Positions 11,401 through 21,049 of a stretch of DNA of 38,475 nt are shown here, one piece after another. Source of the stretch: Phoronis ovalis (lineage: Eukaryota; Phoronida; Phoronidae); the NCBI GenBank assembly GCA_028565635.1, contig JAOXYB010103604.1:1-38475 (forward strand), read 5' to 3'. Made by a program: the position numbers and the translations under genes. Under the pieces are notes generated by a model that saw nothing but the letters and a program-made list of their open reading frames with translations, did no database searches and was not told the DNA's origin. Position 1 is the stretch's first letter, and each line of letters begins with the position of its first letter.

Positions 11401-14400
11401 TTTTAGCACTGTCAGGTACTAATCCATCCAATGTTTCATTCAAGTCAGCAACCCATAACTCGGTACTGTCCCAAGGCTGTAACAGCAAGACGAAATATAA
11501 AATTATACCTTTGTCTTGAAATTCATTTCATACTGGAAATGCACTGCCTATGATACAGTAACCCAATCCTTCCTTGTCTGTATCTCTTATCAACAGGATA
11601 AATCAGAGAGAAATCCAAGTTCAACCAAAGAACTTTTGCCTACATATTAATTAATAGCACAATAAAGACCTTAGAAATACTTTAATAGCAACTAGATGTC
11701 TTGATTATTAAACAGCTGGGGGAAAATGTAAACGACCAAAGCACTTATGTCAGAGGTCCTCAAACAGTTTACAGTGACAACAACAGTAATATGCTCTTCC
11801 AACGGCTTTAGTGGAAACTGTGTGTTTTGATTATTAGGCCACGATGTTAAACAGGCACCCTAATACTTACCATATCGGGATGATTCCACTGAAACCAACA
11901 AAGTTTCTTTCCATCCATACTAGCTCGTGGTCGACTATAAAAATTTGCTCCGCGAGCCTAAAAATAAGTTAAAATTAATATCAAAGCCACTGGAAGAACA
12001 AGAATGTTTGGAGATGTTTATGTTATCTTCTATTTAAAAGCAACAATACACAATTTATAAACATTTTAATTTGACACACAATCTTTTGCCACCTACAATG
12101 ATTTAATTTTTAGCTAGACAAATTAGGCAATATTCATGATAGTCCAGGTGTATCACTTGAAATGTAAGAAAAGAATTTAATTTGCATTAATCTCATCTCT
12201 TACTGAATAAATTCTATTAGTTGAATGCCATATATTTTGATAAGTTTCTTGTTTTGCAAAGAACCAGAAATATGCTTCCTGATATAACTGAAATATAATC
12301 TAAAGTTTGGTCTTATTTTCAATAACCTACCAAAACAGTCTGTTGTTGGGTCTCAGGGTTAATAACAACTACTGTATTTTCTGGCTCTTTACTTTCGTTT
12401 CGTGCCACAACGCTATGGTCTTCACGAATTATGAAAATACGGTTCTTCTACAACATAACACAATATGTTCAGGTTCAGGTTAACAGCTCCAAGACAAAAC
12501 ATAGAAAATAGTCATATCTTTGCTCAGTTGAATAAAATATTTTGAATATCAGCTGTTGAATTATCGCTATAAGCTGGTAATAATGTTGCATTTTTATAAA
12601 TTGCGTTAACTATGTTTAGGGGGTGTTTGAAAAATGATCACCGTTTTAAAGTGGCTTTACGTATTTGAAAAAAATCTTTTGTTTAAAGGTCAAGATATTT
12701 GGCTAAATATATAAGATATTTGGGTTGTATAGACCGTGAAAAATTAGTGGAAAACAAAATATATTGGAAGATGTTATTTGAAAGGCATGACATGTATCCG
12801 TATTTTACCGTGTAGACATTTAATTTTAGAATCACTGCTAATCGTACAGAATTTTTGCCATTTTGTGCTTCGCCGAGGTATAAATCCTGATACTGATTAC
12901 GTTTGGTACGGAGTTGAGAGTAAAAAATTATATCTAAATTAGGCTCAAATGAAGGAGAAAAACGTATCAAAAAATTAATACCTCTAGATTTTTTTAATGT
13001 GAAAAGTGATTTCCATGGAAAAAACACAATTTTGAACTCGCCATTATAACTACATCATGGCATTACTTGAAAAAAAATTGACGCCACAAATTAGCCAAAT
13101 ATCTTGACCTTTAAACAAAAAGCCTTTTTTTCAAATACCTAAAGCCACTTTATAACAGTGATCATTTTTCAAACACCTCCTAAAAGTAGATAATGCAATT
13201 CGTAAAAATACAACATTTAGATGTTTTTACCAGCTTTTGTCACGGAAACCGACAAATTGAAAAGTATTTTGGCATATTTCTTCATTACGCATACAGATAA
13301 TGTAATAGAATACCACAAAAGCAAAAGATTCAATAAGAAGTAGTTATAAATGAATGAATCAGGGTCTTGGTGGATAGACTTTGTAAGGAAATGCACCTTA
13401 CACAGTCAGACAGACAGGCAGAAGTTCTTTTTATTTTGGTAATAAATCAAGCTGATTGAATTTAAAATATCATATAAATAGTGTTCAAGTAACTGTGTTT
13501 GAAAAAACGTTCATTGGCTGTTGCTCAACTAGCTTTTGCCTGAACAATACCCTCATGTCTGCAGTGAATGAAAACACTTCTTGCAGTTGAAAAAAGAGTC
13601 TTTTGATTGGTTTCCAAAGGCAGTATGAACAGCTATAATAAATATTGAATAAATAGGAAATATTTTAGGGTGTAATTTAGGAAAAAATACATTAAAGGCA
13701 CAAAAGACTGAAGATTTAAGAAGCATTTTCAGTGTATCATGACTGCATACAAAATTGCATGAACAATATCACTTCAGCAGGGACAATAACACTCATGTCT
13801 GTGGTGAATGTAAACACTTCCTGCAGTTGAAAAAAAATCTGTCTTTTGATCGATTTCAGAAGGAAGTACTAACAGATATACTAGATGTTGGATAATTAGG
13901 AAATATATAATTCAGGAAAAAATACATTAAAGTGACAAAAAACTGCAGATATAAAAAGCATTTTCAGTGTCTTGTGGCCACATATAAAATTGCTTGAACA
14001 ATATAACTCCAGAGTGGGCAATAACATCCTTGTGTGTTACATAACATGTACTTATGTGGCACATCATGACACCGGCCGATACCGTGAAATATTGTTCCGA
14101 AATGCTGAATACTCATTGGCTAATTCCACCAAAGTATGAACTAATATATATTAACCACTTCTCAATTGATATCTTACCTGTTCCTCGGTGCCTTGGCTTA
14201 CCTAGAAAAAATATTGACACAAAAGTATTTATATTTTGTATTTTACTGAATTTTACAAATTTATCACTTGAAAAAAATATAGCCTATTTTTATTAAAAAT
14301 ATTCAACCACATTTGCACTGTTACTAGTCTAGCACTAAGAATAACGACAGACACACACATGACAATAAGCACAGATTCATTAACGATTCCTCAATTTGTA

Positions 14401-16695
14401 ATCTCACCTGCTGCCCTGTGCCTTGGCTCCCCCAGAAAAAATATTGGCATAAAATTATTCAAACAGAAAGCATATTATAGCCTATTTTTGTAAAAAAAAT
14501 CTTCACTTAACATTTTACACACTTTTGATATAGCTAGTACCTGGATAACAAATATTTATAGCTCTTCATATTAATAGGTTAAAAACGCTATAATTAATCA
14601 TTTCAATTCCTTATAGGTGTGTTTATTTCAAGATTAGAAGCCTGTTTTGAATTTTATCGAACTTTTGAAAAATGGAATGCATAAATTTGTGGAAACTACC
14701 TGCTACAAGGTTTTTAAAAATGTACATCCGCTGGTTGGAAACTTCCAGACTATTTGCATGCACTAGGGAAATTATTGGTCATATACAATCAAACTCAAAA
14801 TTCTGTGTTTTGTGAGAACTGCAGGATTGTTCATTAAAAAAAAGTTTCTTTACACTTGTCTACCTAATGCATGCAAAAAGTCTAATAATGCACATGCAAA
14901 AACACCAAAAACAGTAGAAAGAGAAGGGTTTTTAAAAAAAATTTACAAATTAAAAACGAGAGGTTTGCTTTTGCATACAGATGCCCATCATGAAGTAGCT
15001 TGCTTAGTTTTAAAGTGATCTCCCTATGTATCAGAGTTTTCAAGAATAGCTTATCAACTGTGGGAAATAGACAAATTTTCAGGTCAAGTTAACTACCTTT
15101 CCGTCACTCTAAAATACCACCTAGCCTACAACACCCATTCATCTATGATCTTCTTAAAACCGCATTTGAATCATGCAGTCAACGCTTCATCTTTGTGACT
15201 ACAGACGTCCCATGACATACTGTCTTGGGAACGAACATGTCACTTGAAAATACCATATAACCTATGGTCTTCTTAAACCCACCTTTAAGCATTCAGGTAG
15301 CACTTCATCTTTGCAGCAATAAACTTCACATAATTTGGAACAAACATGGCCACCAATCGGCCATATTGAAAGTAACCAAGGTCAAAATTGTATTCGACCT
15401 GAAACTAAAGCTATACTTACTGGTTCTGAATGTGAAGATGATACAATAAAACCTGAAGCTGTGATTAATAGACAAAGAAAAGGCTATATACGACCACAAT
15501 TATGATGATGACAACCACACAGTCATACTATATGCCCATCCACTATATAGTGATGGGCATAAAAACGGATATGATAACAAGGAAGCAAGCGAATGAATTC
15601 ACAAGTATCAAATCAGAAAAAATTAAGGGGAGTGTGAATGATGGTATGAACTGAAAACTGTAACAATATCTTTTATTAGGATTACGTTACCATAGACAAA
15701 TATTGTCCATCTGCAAACCTCCACCCACTACCTTCTGGAGTCATTGCTTCGGGTGCTGAACTGGGAGATTTTTGAACATACAACCTTTGATCAGCAAAAT
15801 CACTAAAGTACACAGTTCTGTTATATACAAGGAATGCGCCACCACCATATTCATGAACCCGTGTCCTGACGTTAAATGGTGCTTTTGTCCATGAAGTGAA
15901 GGATTTATCTCCTGGTTTCCATGAGCATACCACTGATCTACCACCTTCACTTGGTCGACTTTCCACCCAGTATATTGTGTCTGCAAAAACAGCAAAATTG
16001 AACTGAACTAGATGTGGGAATGCAGACAATAGAATATGAAAAGAAAAACACTCAAATATTTGGTCTGCTTCATTTTTTTACAATTCCTTTCCCTCAATTT
16101 TAAATTAAAATTTAGTACACCTGCTTTGAATATCCCTAATAATATACCTTCATTAAAGTATACATTTCAATAGAAAATTACCACCTGATAAATAAAATAT
16201 AAATGATTTTTTTACAATTTTTATAATACAAATGCATACAACTTTTGTTCACCTCTGATGTCAGACAACTTTGCAATATGGGTAATAAAACTTTATAATG
16301 GCAGCTTCCAGAGACACCAATATATAAAAGCCTGTAACTTCAAAATGGATTTAATAATTTGGATAATTCTTGTGGAAAATTATGCTTTCTAAATGTGCCT
16401 AAAGGGATAGCATATGTTATCATAACATATGTTAGTGGCACCTTATTCACTTAAGTATCTATCATACCTGTTCATATTACACTCCAGTAATATCGATTTT
16501 TTACATAAAGTTGCATGCCGATTTCTCACACTAGATACAAATGTTACTAATAACTTTTGCCACTAAACTACCTACCTCTATTTACAGGGTCAACCAGCAA
16601 AGGTGAGGAAATTCTTATAATGTCTTTAGTTATTAACTGACTGGTAATAGGTGAAACCCAAGATCCATAGGGTGCAGTTTTCTTCGACATGATTC
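5413..16695 (-). CDS. S9 family serine peptidase (acylaminoacyl-peptidase-like), 13 core exons
   Basis: Coding exons in transcript order: 16690-16576, 15980-15691, 12447-12331, 11957-11871, 11476-11399, 10680-10438, 10038-9874, 9237-9109, 8132-7936, 7394-7237, 6660-6470, 6163-5972, 5475-5413. All junctions are GT-AG and all phases close, giving 674 residues from [11 protein letters not shown] to ...ENETDD. Residues ~1-400 fit the beta-propeller that guards the active site. Residues ~409-655 are the alpha/beta-hydrolase domain, with HGGPTG (oxyanion region), the nucleophile motif GGSAGG (Ser507), QGDEDQVVPP (Asp589) and GEQHGF (His621). The enzyme should cleave short peptides or acyl-amino acids; the exact substrate is unknown. 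The sequence resembles the bacterial-type S9C group more than DPP4 (S9B). The first exon has a splice acceptor directly before GAATCATG, and three upstream exons add a membrane anchor, so MSKK may be an internal Met or an alternative start. Confidence 0.93.
5972..6163 (-). CDS. S9 exon 12, catalytic histidine
   Basis: Encodes [18 protein letters not shown], then [15 protein letters not shown] and [14 protein letters not shown]. His621 lies in EQHGF. Donor GTAAGT. Confidence 0.95.
6470..6660 (-). CDS. S9 exon 11, catalytic aspartate
   Basis: Encodes [20 protein letters not shown] to [10 protein letters not shown], with the charge-relay Asp589. Acceptor TGCAATTATTAG. Confidence 0.94.
7237..7394 (-). 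CDS. S9 exon 10, catalytic serine
   Basis: Encodes [14 protein letters not shown] through [17 protein letters not shown] to FKAG. GGSAGG holds the nucleophile Ser507 (core numbering). Confidence 0.95.
7936..8132 (-). CDS. S9 exon 9, start of hydrolase domain
   Basis: Encodes [25 protein letters not shown], then [20 protein letters not shown] and [15 protein letters not shown] and [10 protein letters not shown] are standard S9 landmarks. Ends in phase 2. Confidence 0.95.
9109..9237 (-). CDS. S9 exon 8, end of propeller and linker
   Basis: 43 codons from VDVIRESTG to [11 protein letters not shown]. The blade ends here and the hydrolase domain follows. Confidence 0.9.
9874..10038 (-). CDS. S9 exon 7, propeller
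   Basis: 55 codons from [19 protein letters not shown] to IRVHLTSGR; acceptor TTTGCATTTTAG. Confidence 0.9.
10438..10680 (-). CDS. S9 exon 6, propeller
   Basis: 81 codons from [17 protein letters not shown] through [10 protein letters not shown] to KIATLFSK. Donor GTAAGT. Confidence 0.93.
11051..11265 (+). repeat. direct repeat pair (GGCTGCCA...GAAAGTTTA) in S9 intron
   Basis: Two ~45-bp stretches, TGGCTGCCACGTTAAAGAAA (from ~11060) and TGGCTGCCATGGCAAGGAAA (from ~11229), each followed by GTTTA and an A-rich run. About 170 bp apart within the intron between exons 5 and 6. Probably remnants of one repeat. Confidence 0.55.
11399..11476 (-). CDS. S9 exon 5, propeller
   Basis: 26 codons, [17 protein letters not shown] to PDSAKM. 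Continues [14 protein letters not shown] across the junction, as in relatives. Confidence 0.92.
11871..11957 (-). CDS. S9 exon 4, propeller
   Basis: 29 codons with acceptor TTATTTTTAG and donor GTAAGT. Encodes [20 protein letters not shown] then WFQWNHPDM, a conserved block of this family. Confidence 0.92.
12331..12447 (-). CDS. S9 exon 3, propeller
   Basis: 39 codons, phase 0 on both sides. Starts [18 protein letters not shown] and ends QQQTVL. Confidence 0.9.
12569..13238. mobile_element. foldback/TIR element in S9 intron 2
   Basis: Long inverted arms. 12615-12706 (TTTAGGGGGTGTTTGAAAAA ... TTTAAAGGTCAAGATATTTG) pairs with 13091-13184. The pairing continues outward with small gaps to AAGCTGGTAA at ~12569 and its complement at ~13238, giving arms of about 140 bp around a ~380-bp centre. 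A 114-codon minus-strand frame (12683-13027) starts in the centre and ends in an arm. It shows no transposase motif and is probably not a gene. This is a MITE-like, non-autonomous element; its superfamily is not clear. Confidence 0.8.
13543..14030 (+). repeat. tandem duplication, ~240-bp unit, in S9 intron 2
   Basis: ACAATACCCTCATGTCTGCA near 13545 recurs as ACAATAACACTCATGTCTGT near 13785. The following ~235 bases match throughout (AACACTTC.TGCAGTTGAAAA, AGGAAAAAATACATTAAAG, AAGCATTTTCAGTGT). A third copy starts near 14018 and fades. The copies have diverged, so the duplication is not recent. Confidence 0.78.
14155..14455 (+). repeat. second direct repeat, ~231-bp spacing, in S9 intron 2
   Basis: CCTCGGTGCCTTGGCTTACC followed by AGAAAAAATATTGACA (~14180) recurs as CCCTGTGCCTTGGCTCCCCC with AGAAAAAATATTGGCA (~14412). 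It lies just beyond the 240-bp array. Confidence 0.6.
15140..15330 (+). repeat. degenerate direct repeat, ~120-bp spacing
   Basis: CTATGATCTTCTTAAA...GCTTCATCTTTG (from 15143) and CTATGGTCTTCTTAAA...ACTTCATCTTTG (from 15263). Intronic, unassigned. Confidence 0.5.
15520..15551. repeat. near-perfect 31-bp palindrome
   Basis: TATGCCCATC, a central ACTATATAGT, then GATGGGCATA: a stem with only one extra central base. Intronic. Confidence 0.6.
15691..15980 (-). CDS. S9 exon 2, start of beta-propeller
   Basis: Acceptor TTTTTGCAG, donor GTAACG. It encodes [18 protein letters not shown] through HEYGGGAF to [14 protein letters not shown]. The blocks YWVE.RP.EGG and R.HEYGGGAF are family hallmarks. 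Confidence 0.93.
16576..16695 (-). CDS. S9 core exon 1 (MSKK start)
   Basis: Acceptor ATTTTAACAG at 16696 and up, then GAATC and ATG at 16690-16688. It encodes [18 protein letters not shown] and following residues, with donor GTAGGT after 16576 (phase 1). It reads in frame from the microexon. Confidence 0.88.
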
Positions 16696-17251
16696 CTGTT
16701 AAAATAAGTCAAAGCCTGAATATTGTTTCCTTGATATACAGTTTGCCTAAAAAAATCAATGAGTGTTTGGTAGGGCCAGGGGCGGTTAATGGTCCCTTTT
16801 GTAAAATCTGAGGCCGGATCAGGTCAGTAAAGGGCCAGTTCGGGTCAGTTAGGAAATTATCTTAGTGCCTTGTTTGTAAACAATCCTGCTAAACTAATTT
16901 CATCAGTTAAAAATGTATAAATGTACCAATTTCCATAATAATACGATCATGGTAAAAGTTTTAAAAATATTGATAACATATGCATATGGTATACTAGTAT
17001 CTCTTCGAATAATGCCTGTTAAATATTGTTGCTCTTATGGTGAAATTATGCAAAGTTTTAATTAAGGGATCATTTAATGGTTCAAGGTTACTTTACAAAA
17101 AGTGGGCCTTGGCAGTAAGCATAGTTTCAATGAACATCTTGATATCTCAGTCGTGTATTTACAGCTAAAACTATTTAAATTATTTTTAAAAAGTCCCATT
17201 CAAATACACTGCTATCCATTTATGGGCCTGCATTCCACTATATGAACGATA

Positions 17252-17425
17252 AAAAAAAAAGATTTTCACTTTCTGTTGATTTGATTGTAATAGTACTATC
17301 CGATTTAATCAGCTTTAAATATTACCCAAATAATTGTTATCAATGTCCCTATATTATTATATATATAATAAACTAATAATAATTATATTTTTGATTGTCA
17401 ACAGAAAGTGAAAATCTTTTTTTTG
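17252..17425. repeat. 27-bp inverted repeat pair
   Basis: An A-run then GATTTTCACTTTCTGTTGA (to ~17279) pairs with TCAACAGAAAGTGAAAATC and a T-run at 17399-17425. The spacer is about 120 bp and AT-rich. The right arm ends exactly where the 123-bp hairpin begins. Confidence 0.75.
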
Positions 17426-17548
17426 TAACAAAACGTAGACCTACTGCTGGGGACCTAGATTAAGTAGTATTTGCATCTACAAAACAATATTTTGTAGATG
17501 CATATACTACTTAATATAGGTCCCCAGCAGTAGGTCTAAGTTTTGTTA
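17426..17548. repeat. 123-bp near-perfect hairpin
   Basis: Arms 17426-17484 and 17490-17548 (59 bp each, about three mismatches) surround a 5-base loop CAATA. Landmarks are TAGACCTACTGCTGGGGACC on the left and GGTCCCCAGCAGTAGGTCTA on the right. It could be a foldback mobile element or a product of palindromic duplication. If transcribed within the intron it would fold into a long stem. Confidence 0.88.
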
Positions 17549-17592
17549 TAAGGCCACACCAAAAAGGTTAAGTTGTTTGATAGCATAAGCCC

Positions 17593-17699
17593 AAACTGAG
17601 TCAGTCAGGCTGCTGTTTTTTATCTTCATTTTTTTTTAAATGTCTCTCTTTACACAAATGTTTTATGGGCGAAAGCCCTTAAAAACTGAGTCAGTCAGG
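17593..17699 (+). repeat. 17-bp direct repeat AAACTGAGTCAGTCAGG
   Basis: Exact copies at 17593-17609 and 17683-17699; a partial GAGTCAGTCAG recurs near 18227. Their role is unknown. Confidence 0.6.
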
Positions 17700-17874
17700 A
17701 TTTTTAGAGTTAAAACAAAAAAAATAGAAAATAGAGGGTTTCCATTTTGGACTGGCATTAGTATAGTCCTACAGTTTTACTCCCGGTGGGTACTGTCATT
17801 TAAAGTCACTACATATTTGTGCCGCCCAATGGGCCACCTTTTTTCAGCTCCAGCATTTACCGCATTATTTGTTA

Positions 17875-18150
17875 CATATTTATCACAGGGCACAGGGTAT
17901 CTTTTCAAAAAACATTCATTTACCACAGGGTGTATTTGTTGGAAAACGCATTTACGACAGTTATGAAAAATTAGGCTCGTGAATTTTAGGAAATTTATTT
18001 ACCACAGGGTACATAATTTACAAGTGAATTTTACACAGGGTATCTATATCTGAGACTGGGAGAGTTATTTACAAAGGGTATATTTTTAATGTTTTTTTAA
18101 TTTATGACAGGGTATATTTTTGGTGACCTTTATTTACCACAGGGTCAGGG
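17875..18150 (+). repeat. degenerate TTTACCACAGGGTA minisatellite
   Basis: About seven variants of (A)TTTACCACAGGGTAT, spaced irregularly at roughly 28-75 bp: near 17879, 17919, 17996, 18030, 18067, 18100 and 18131. The intervening AT-rich sequence differs between units. Confidence 0.7.
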
Positions 18151-20072
18151 TTTTTTTTACCCTGGGCCGCACAACCCTACTTTTTTGTCAATTACCCCCG
18201 GGATTTAGCTTGAAACACTGAATCTAGAGTCAGTCAGCTATTACTTGAACTTGTTTGCCAATGCCATTTGTTGTTCATATTTAAATATTTCATAAATTGT
18301 TTTATAGTTACATGCTCCGATAGAGATAGTTGTTCATGAAACTTTTAAGAATAATGTCAAAATCCCATTAATGCCACCAGTGTTGTTACCTGCCCTGTTG
18401 GCTGAGTACTCCTAACCTCCTCACCCCAACCTGACCCCGGGAAGATGGCCGGAAATCAACCCGGCGTTCAATATATTCTGTATGTTTACGAAGTTCTTAA
18501 ATTTTAGTTGATAAAATCACATCCGTTTTATTCTACCTGTTTATAGATAGCACACTCCTGGAATAATAGTAATACCCTGCAGTGCTTCCCGTAGGTCCTT
18601 TCCTACTACTCTGAGACTAGTATTGTAGTATGAGTGACACATCAACACCAGCACACCCACGCTCCCAGCGGAAATCTATCTAACGGCACCTGGTGGCTGT
18701 TTCTAGTACAGCAATCCTGAGCCCCCAGAGCAATGATATCCAGGAATAAATAACACGGGACGGTAAAACGTGTTGTGCCTCATAGTCGTATGTTTACATG
18801 CAAAATAGTTTCTTGTTCAACAAATCCACTTGCGATTTAAATTCAAACTACCCGGTGCCATGCAGTTCCCAGTCTGACCAGTTTCCCTTGACCATCATCG
18901 GGACAATCTCCCAGCGACATGTATTAAACAATAATAGATTACTGTCAGCTCACTATTCAAAGCTGTAGTTGTAAGACTTTCCTTCTTCAACTTCTTACGT
19001 AACTTTACTGTTTGAGATGCTAATAAAAACTGTTTTTTCTAGTTAAAAAGCTGGTCCAATGTATACTTTACTAGATCTAGGTTAATTATTATTTCTTAGT
19101 TATCTGTATAAATTATAAGATATATATTAGTCCCAGGTTTTATCTGGACTTTTATGCATACGCGCAATTTGGTAATATAATGCTCAGACGATTAATTGTC
19201 GAGTGAACTCATCTATTTAGAAGTGGAAACGAGAACGCCAGGCAAGTTCTAAAGTTCGGAAGACTGAACGGGCAATCTCAATATGATGACAATTGATAGT
19301 AGGTTAATACGCTTGAAATGAATGTCACAAAATGCCCCTGGTGAAAAATTATCAATCATATGAGAGAATTATCTTCAAAAGGAAAACAATGTGATGTACA
19401 TGTCGAAACCAGTGCACTTGGTGACGGCAAAGCAATATCATATATCTGTTGTAAGAGTGTTTTGTTGCTTACTTTTATTGTTAAAATGATAGAAACTGAT
19501 GAATAAGGTCACATTGACAGAGAAAACCGTATCGGTTAAGTGCGCTTGGTATAATAACACAAAAACTGAGGATACAAAAATTTTGCTAAAACTACAATGA
19601 GCTAAGACTTAAATACATCAAAGGAAAATACTGGATATTTCTATAAACTGAAAATTTCTTGCAGTGCTTATGTTATAAGAATAGAATGAAAACAGTGATC
19701 ATAATAATATTTCCACTATTATAAATTTACTATATATATGCTGAAAAAAGATAACATTTGTTAGTGCAGATTAATCCTAATATCAATATTTTTTGTCACT
19801 TACTGCTATAGGTCTCAAAGATTTCAACTCTCAAGTTCCCTCGTCAGATTGATATAGCAAGTGATATTACAGACTGTTTAAAGGCGTTTTTGAAAGAAAA
19901 CTGGCACAAAAATTTGATAGCATGATGTGTTCATATGACCATTCTCGTTGAAAACCAATCACATTTTTGCTCTGCCGGACAGAAACGTCCAAGCGAAAGA
20001 ATACTACAGTTAAATGTTTAATGGAAAGATCGACTCTGAAAGTTATAGAGACAATTTATAAGCATGACTTAC

Positions 20073-20087
20073 CTTGTGGGATTTTAG
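20073..20087 (-). CDS. 15-bp microexon
   Basis: CTAAAATCCCACAAG lies between TTTTTTTGCAG and a perfect GTAAGT donor. It enters and leaves in phase 1, adding AKIPQ and linking the membrane exon to [11 protein letters not shown] of the core gene. Skipping it would also keep the frame. Confidence 0.65.
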
Positions 20088-20865
20088 CTGCAAAAAAATT
20101 CAAAGCAGAGTTATAATTTACGATACCGGCATACTTTATGAATTGGAGTTATCATGTCAATATACAAGTTCGACAAACAAGTAACAAATTAAAATATATA
20201 TATTAGAAATATGTCAATTATTGCAGAGTCATCCTCCTGGGATTACTTCAAGGTAGTTTAATATCTTGCGGAATATCATTTCTCGTTTTTATTGAAATAA
20301 AACATGAATATAAAATAGTATATTGTGATTACTGGATCTGTAGACATGACACCAAATATGCCAAAATAACAAGCCGACAGATTAATGACAAATGTATGCT
20401 AGCTATTTTTACATTTTAAAATTTAAAAAAATAACATGGCATAGTTCTAGTGTATAGCGATTTTTCACATCGATGCAACCACCGCACCATACACTTGTTG
20501 CCTATACAATTGCATGGAAATTAAAATAATTGCAATTGTTCGTATTATCACACGAGTTGTGCAGCATGCCCTATATATTAGGTGCATATGTCATATTTAT
20601 CTTAATATAGGATATAGTTTTACATATCCCAAGTAATTACATGTTAAAAAGTTTTATATATCCTAATTTATAAAAAAGTAGGCAATTTTAAATTAATAAA
20701 ATTATATCGAATTTGGATATGAAAAATGAAGTACTTAAATAAAATAAATTGATAAAAACTGAATATTTTAGTTAGTTCTTAATTTAAATATTAAAAACTT
20801 GTAATTTAAGAGTCTAGTACACACTGAAAAAGACTTGCCGTACGCAATTAATTGTTTTCATATAC

Positions 20866-21049
20866 CTGATGAAAATGAAACAAAAATAATTATGATAGCA
20901 GTGACAGCACCAACTACAACAGCAGCCAACATAATGAGCGCTTTACACCAACAAGTCTTCGATATCCCGTCTTTGACTTGTTTTGTCTTTATTTCTAAAG
21001 ACTCTGGTTCGCCCACTATATCAGTTAATTCGACTGATTGCTTTGATGC
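20866..21049 (-). CDS. exon for cytosolic tail and transmembrane anchor
   Basis: A 184-bp frame between acceptor TTTTCTTTGCCAG and a GTATAT donor, encoding 61 codons plus one base. It gives a charged tail (ASKQSVELTDIVGEPESLE...), Lys and two Cys just before the membrane (KTCWCK), then a 23-residue hydrophobic span (ALIMLAAVVVGAVTAIIIIF). Positive charges before the span predict an N-terminus in the cytosol, i.e. type II topology, and the Cys pair could be acylated. It ends in phase 1, matching the microexon at 20087. No in-frame ATG lies between the upstream stop and the acceptor, so a further 5' exon is required. Confidence 0.72.

Larger units (their letters stand above)
16696..20072. other. 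S9 intron between core exon 1 and microexon, repeat-filled
   Basis: 3.4 kb holding inverted repeats and a large hairpin (17252-17548), a short AAACTGAGTCAGTCAGG duplication (17593 and 17683), and the degenerate minisatellite at 17875-18150. A somewhat GC-richer stretch lies at 18380-18920; I could not assign it to a gene or element. Confidence 0.6.

Noticed and set aside
12683-13027. 114-codon minus-strand open frame
   Set aside because: It starts in the centre and ends in an arm of the foldback element, with no known domain or splice context.
14170-14440. Alternative S9 exon on the minus strand (AGCCAAGGCAC...CAG followed by GTAAG or GTGAG)
   Set aside because: Donor-like ends exist in both repeat copies, but no acceptor and phase give a sensible insertion between exons 2 and 3, whose direct junction already matches the family.
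17640-17966. 108-codon plus-strand open frame
   Set aside because: It runs through intronic direct repeats and the degenerate minisatellite; no domain and no splice support.
17875-18150. CRISPR-like array
   Set aside because: Motifs are short and variable, spacers are irregular and AT-rich, and the DNA is eukaryotic.
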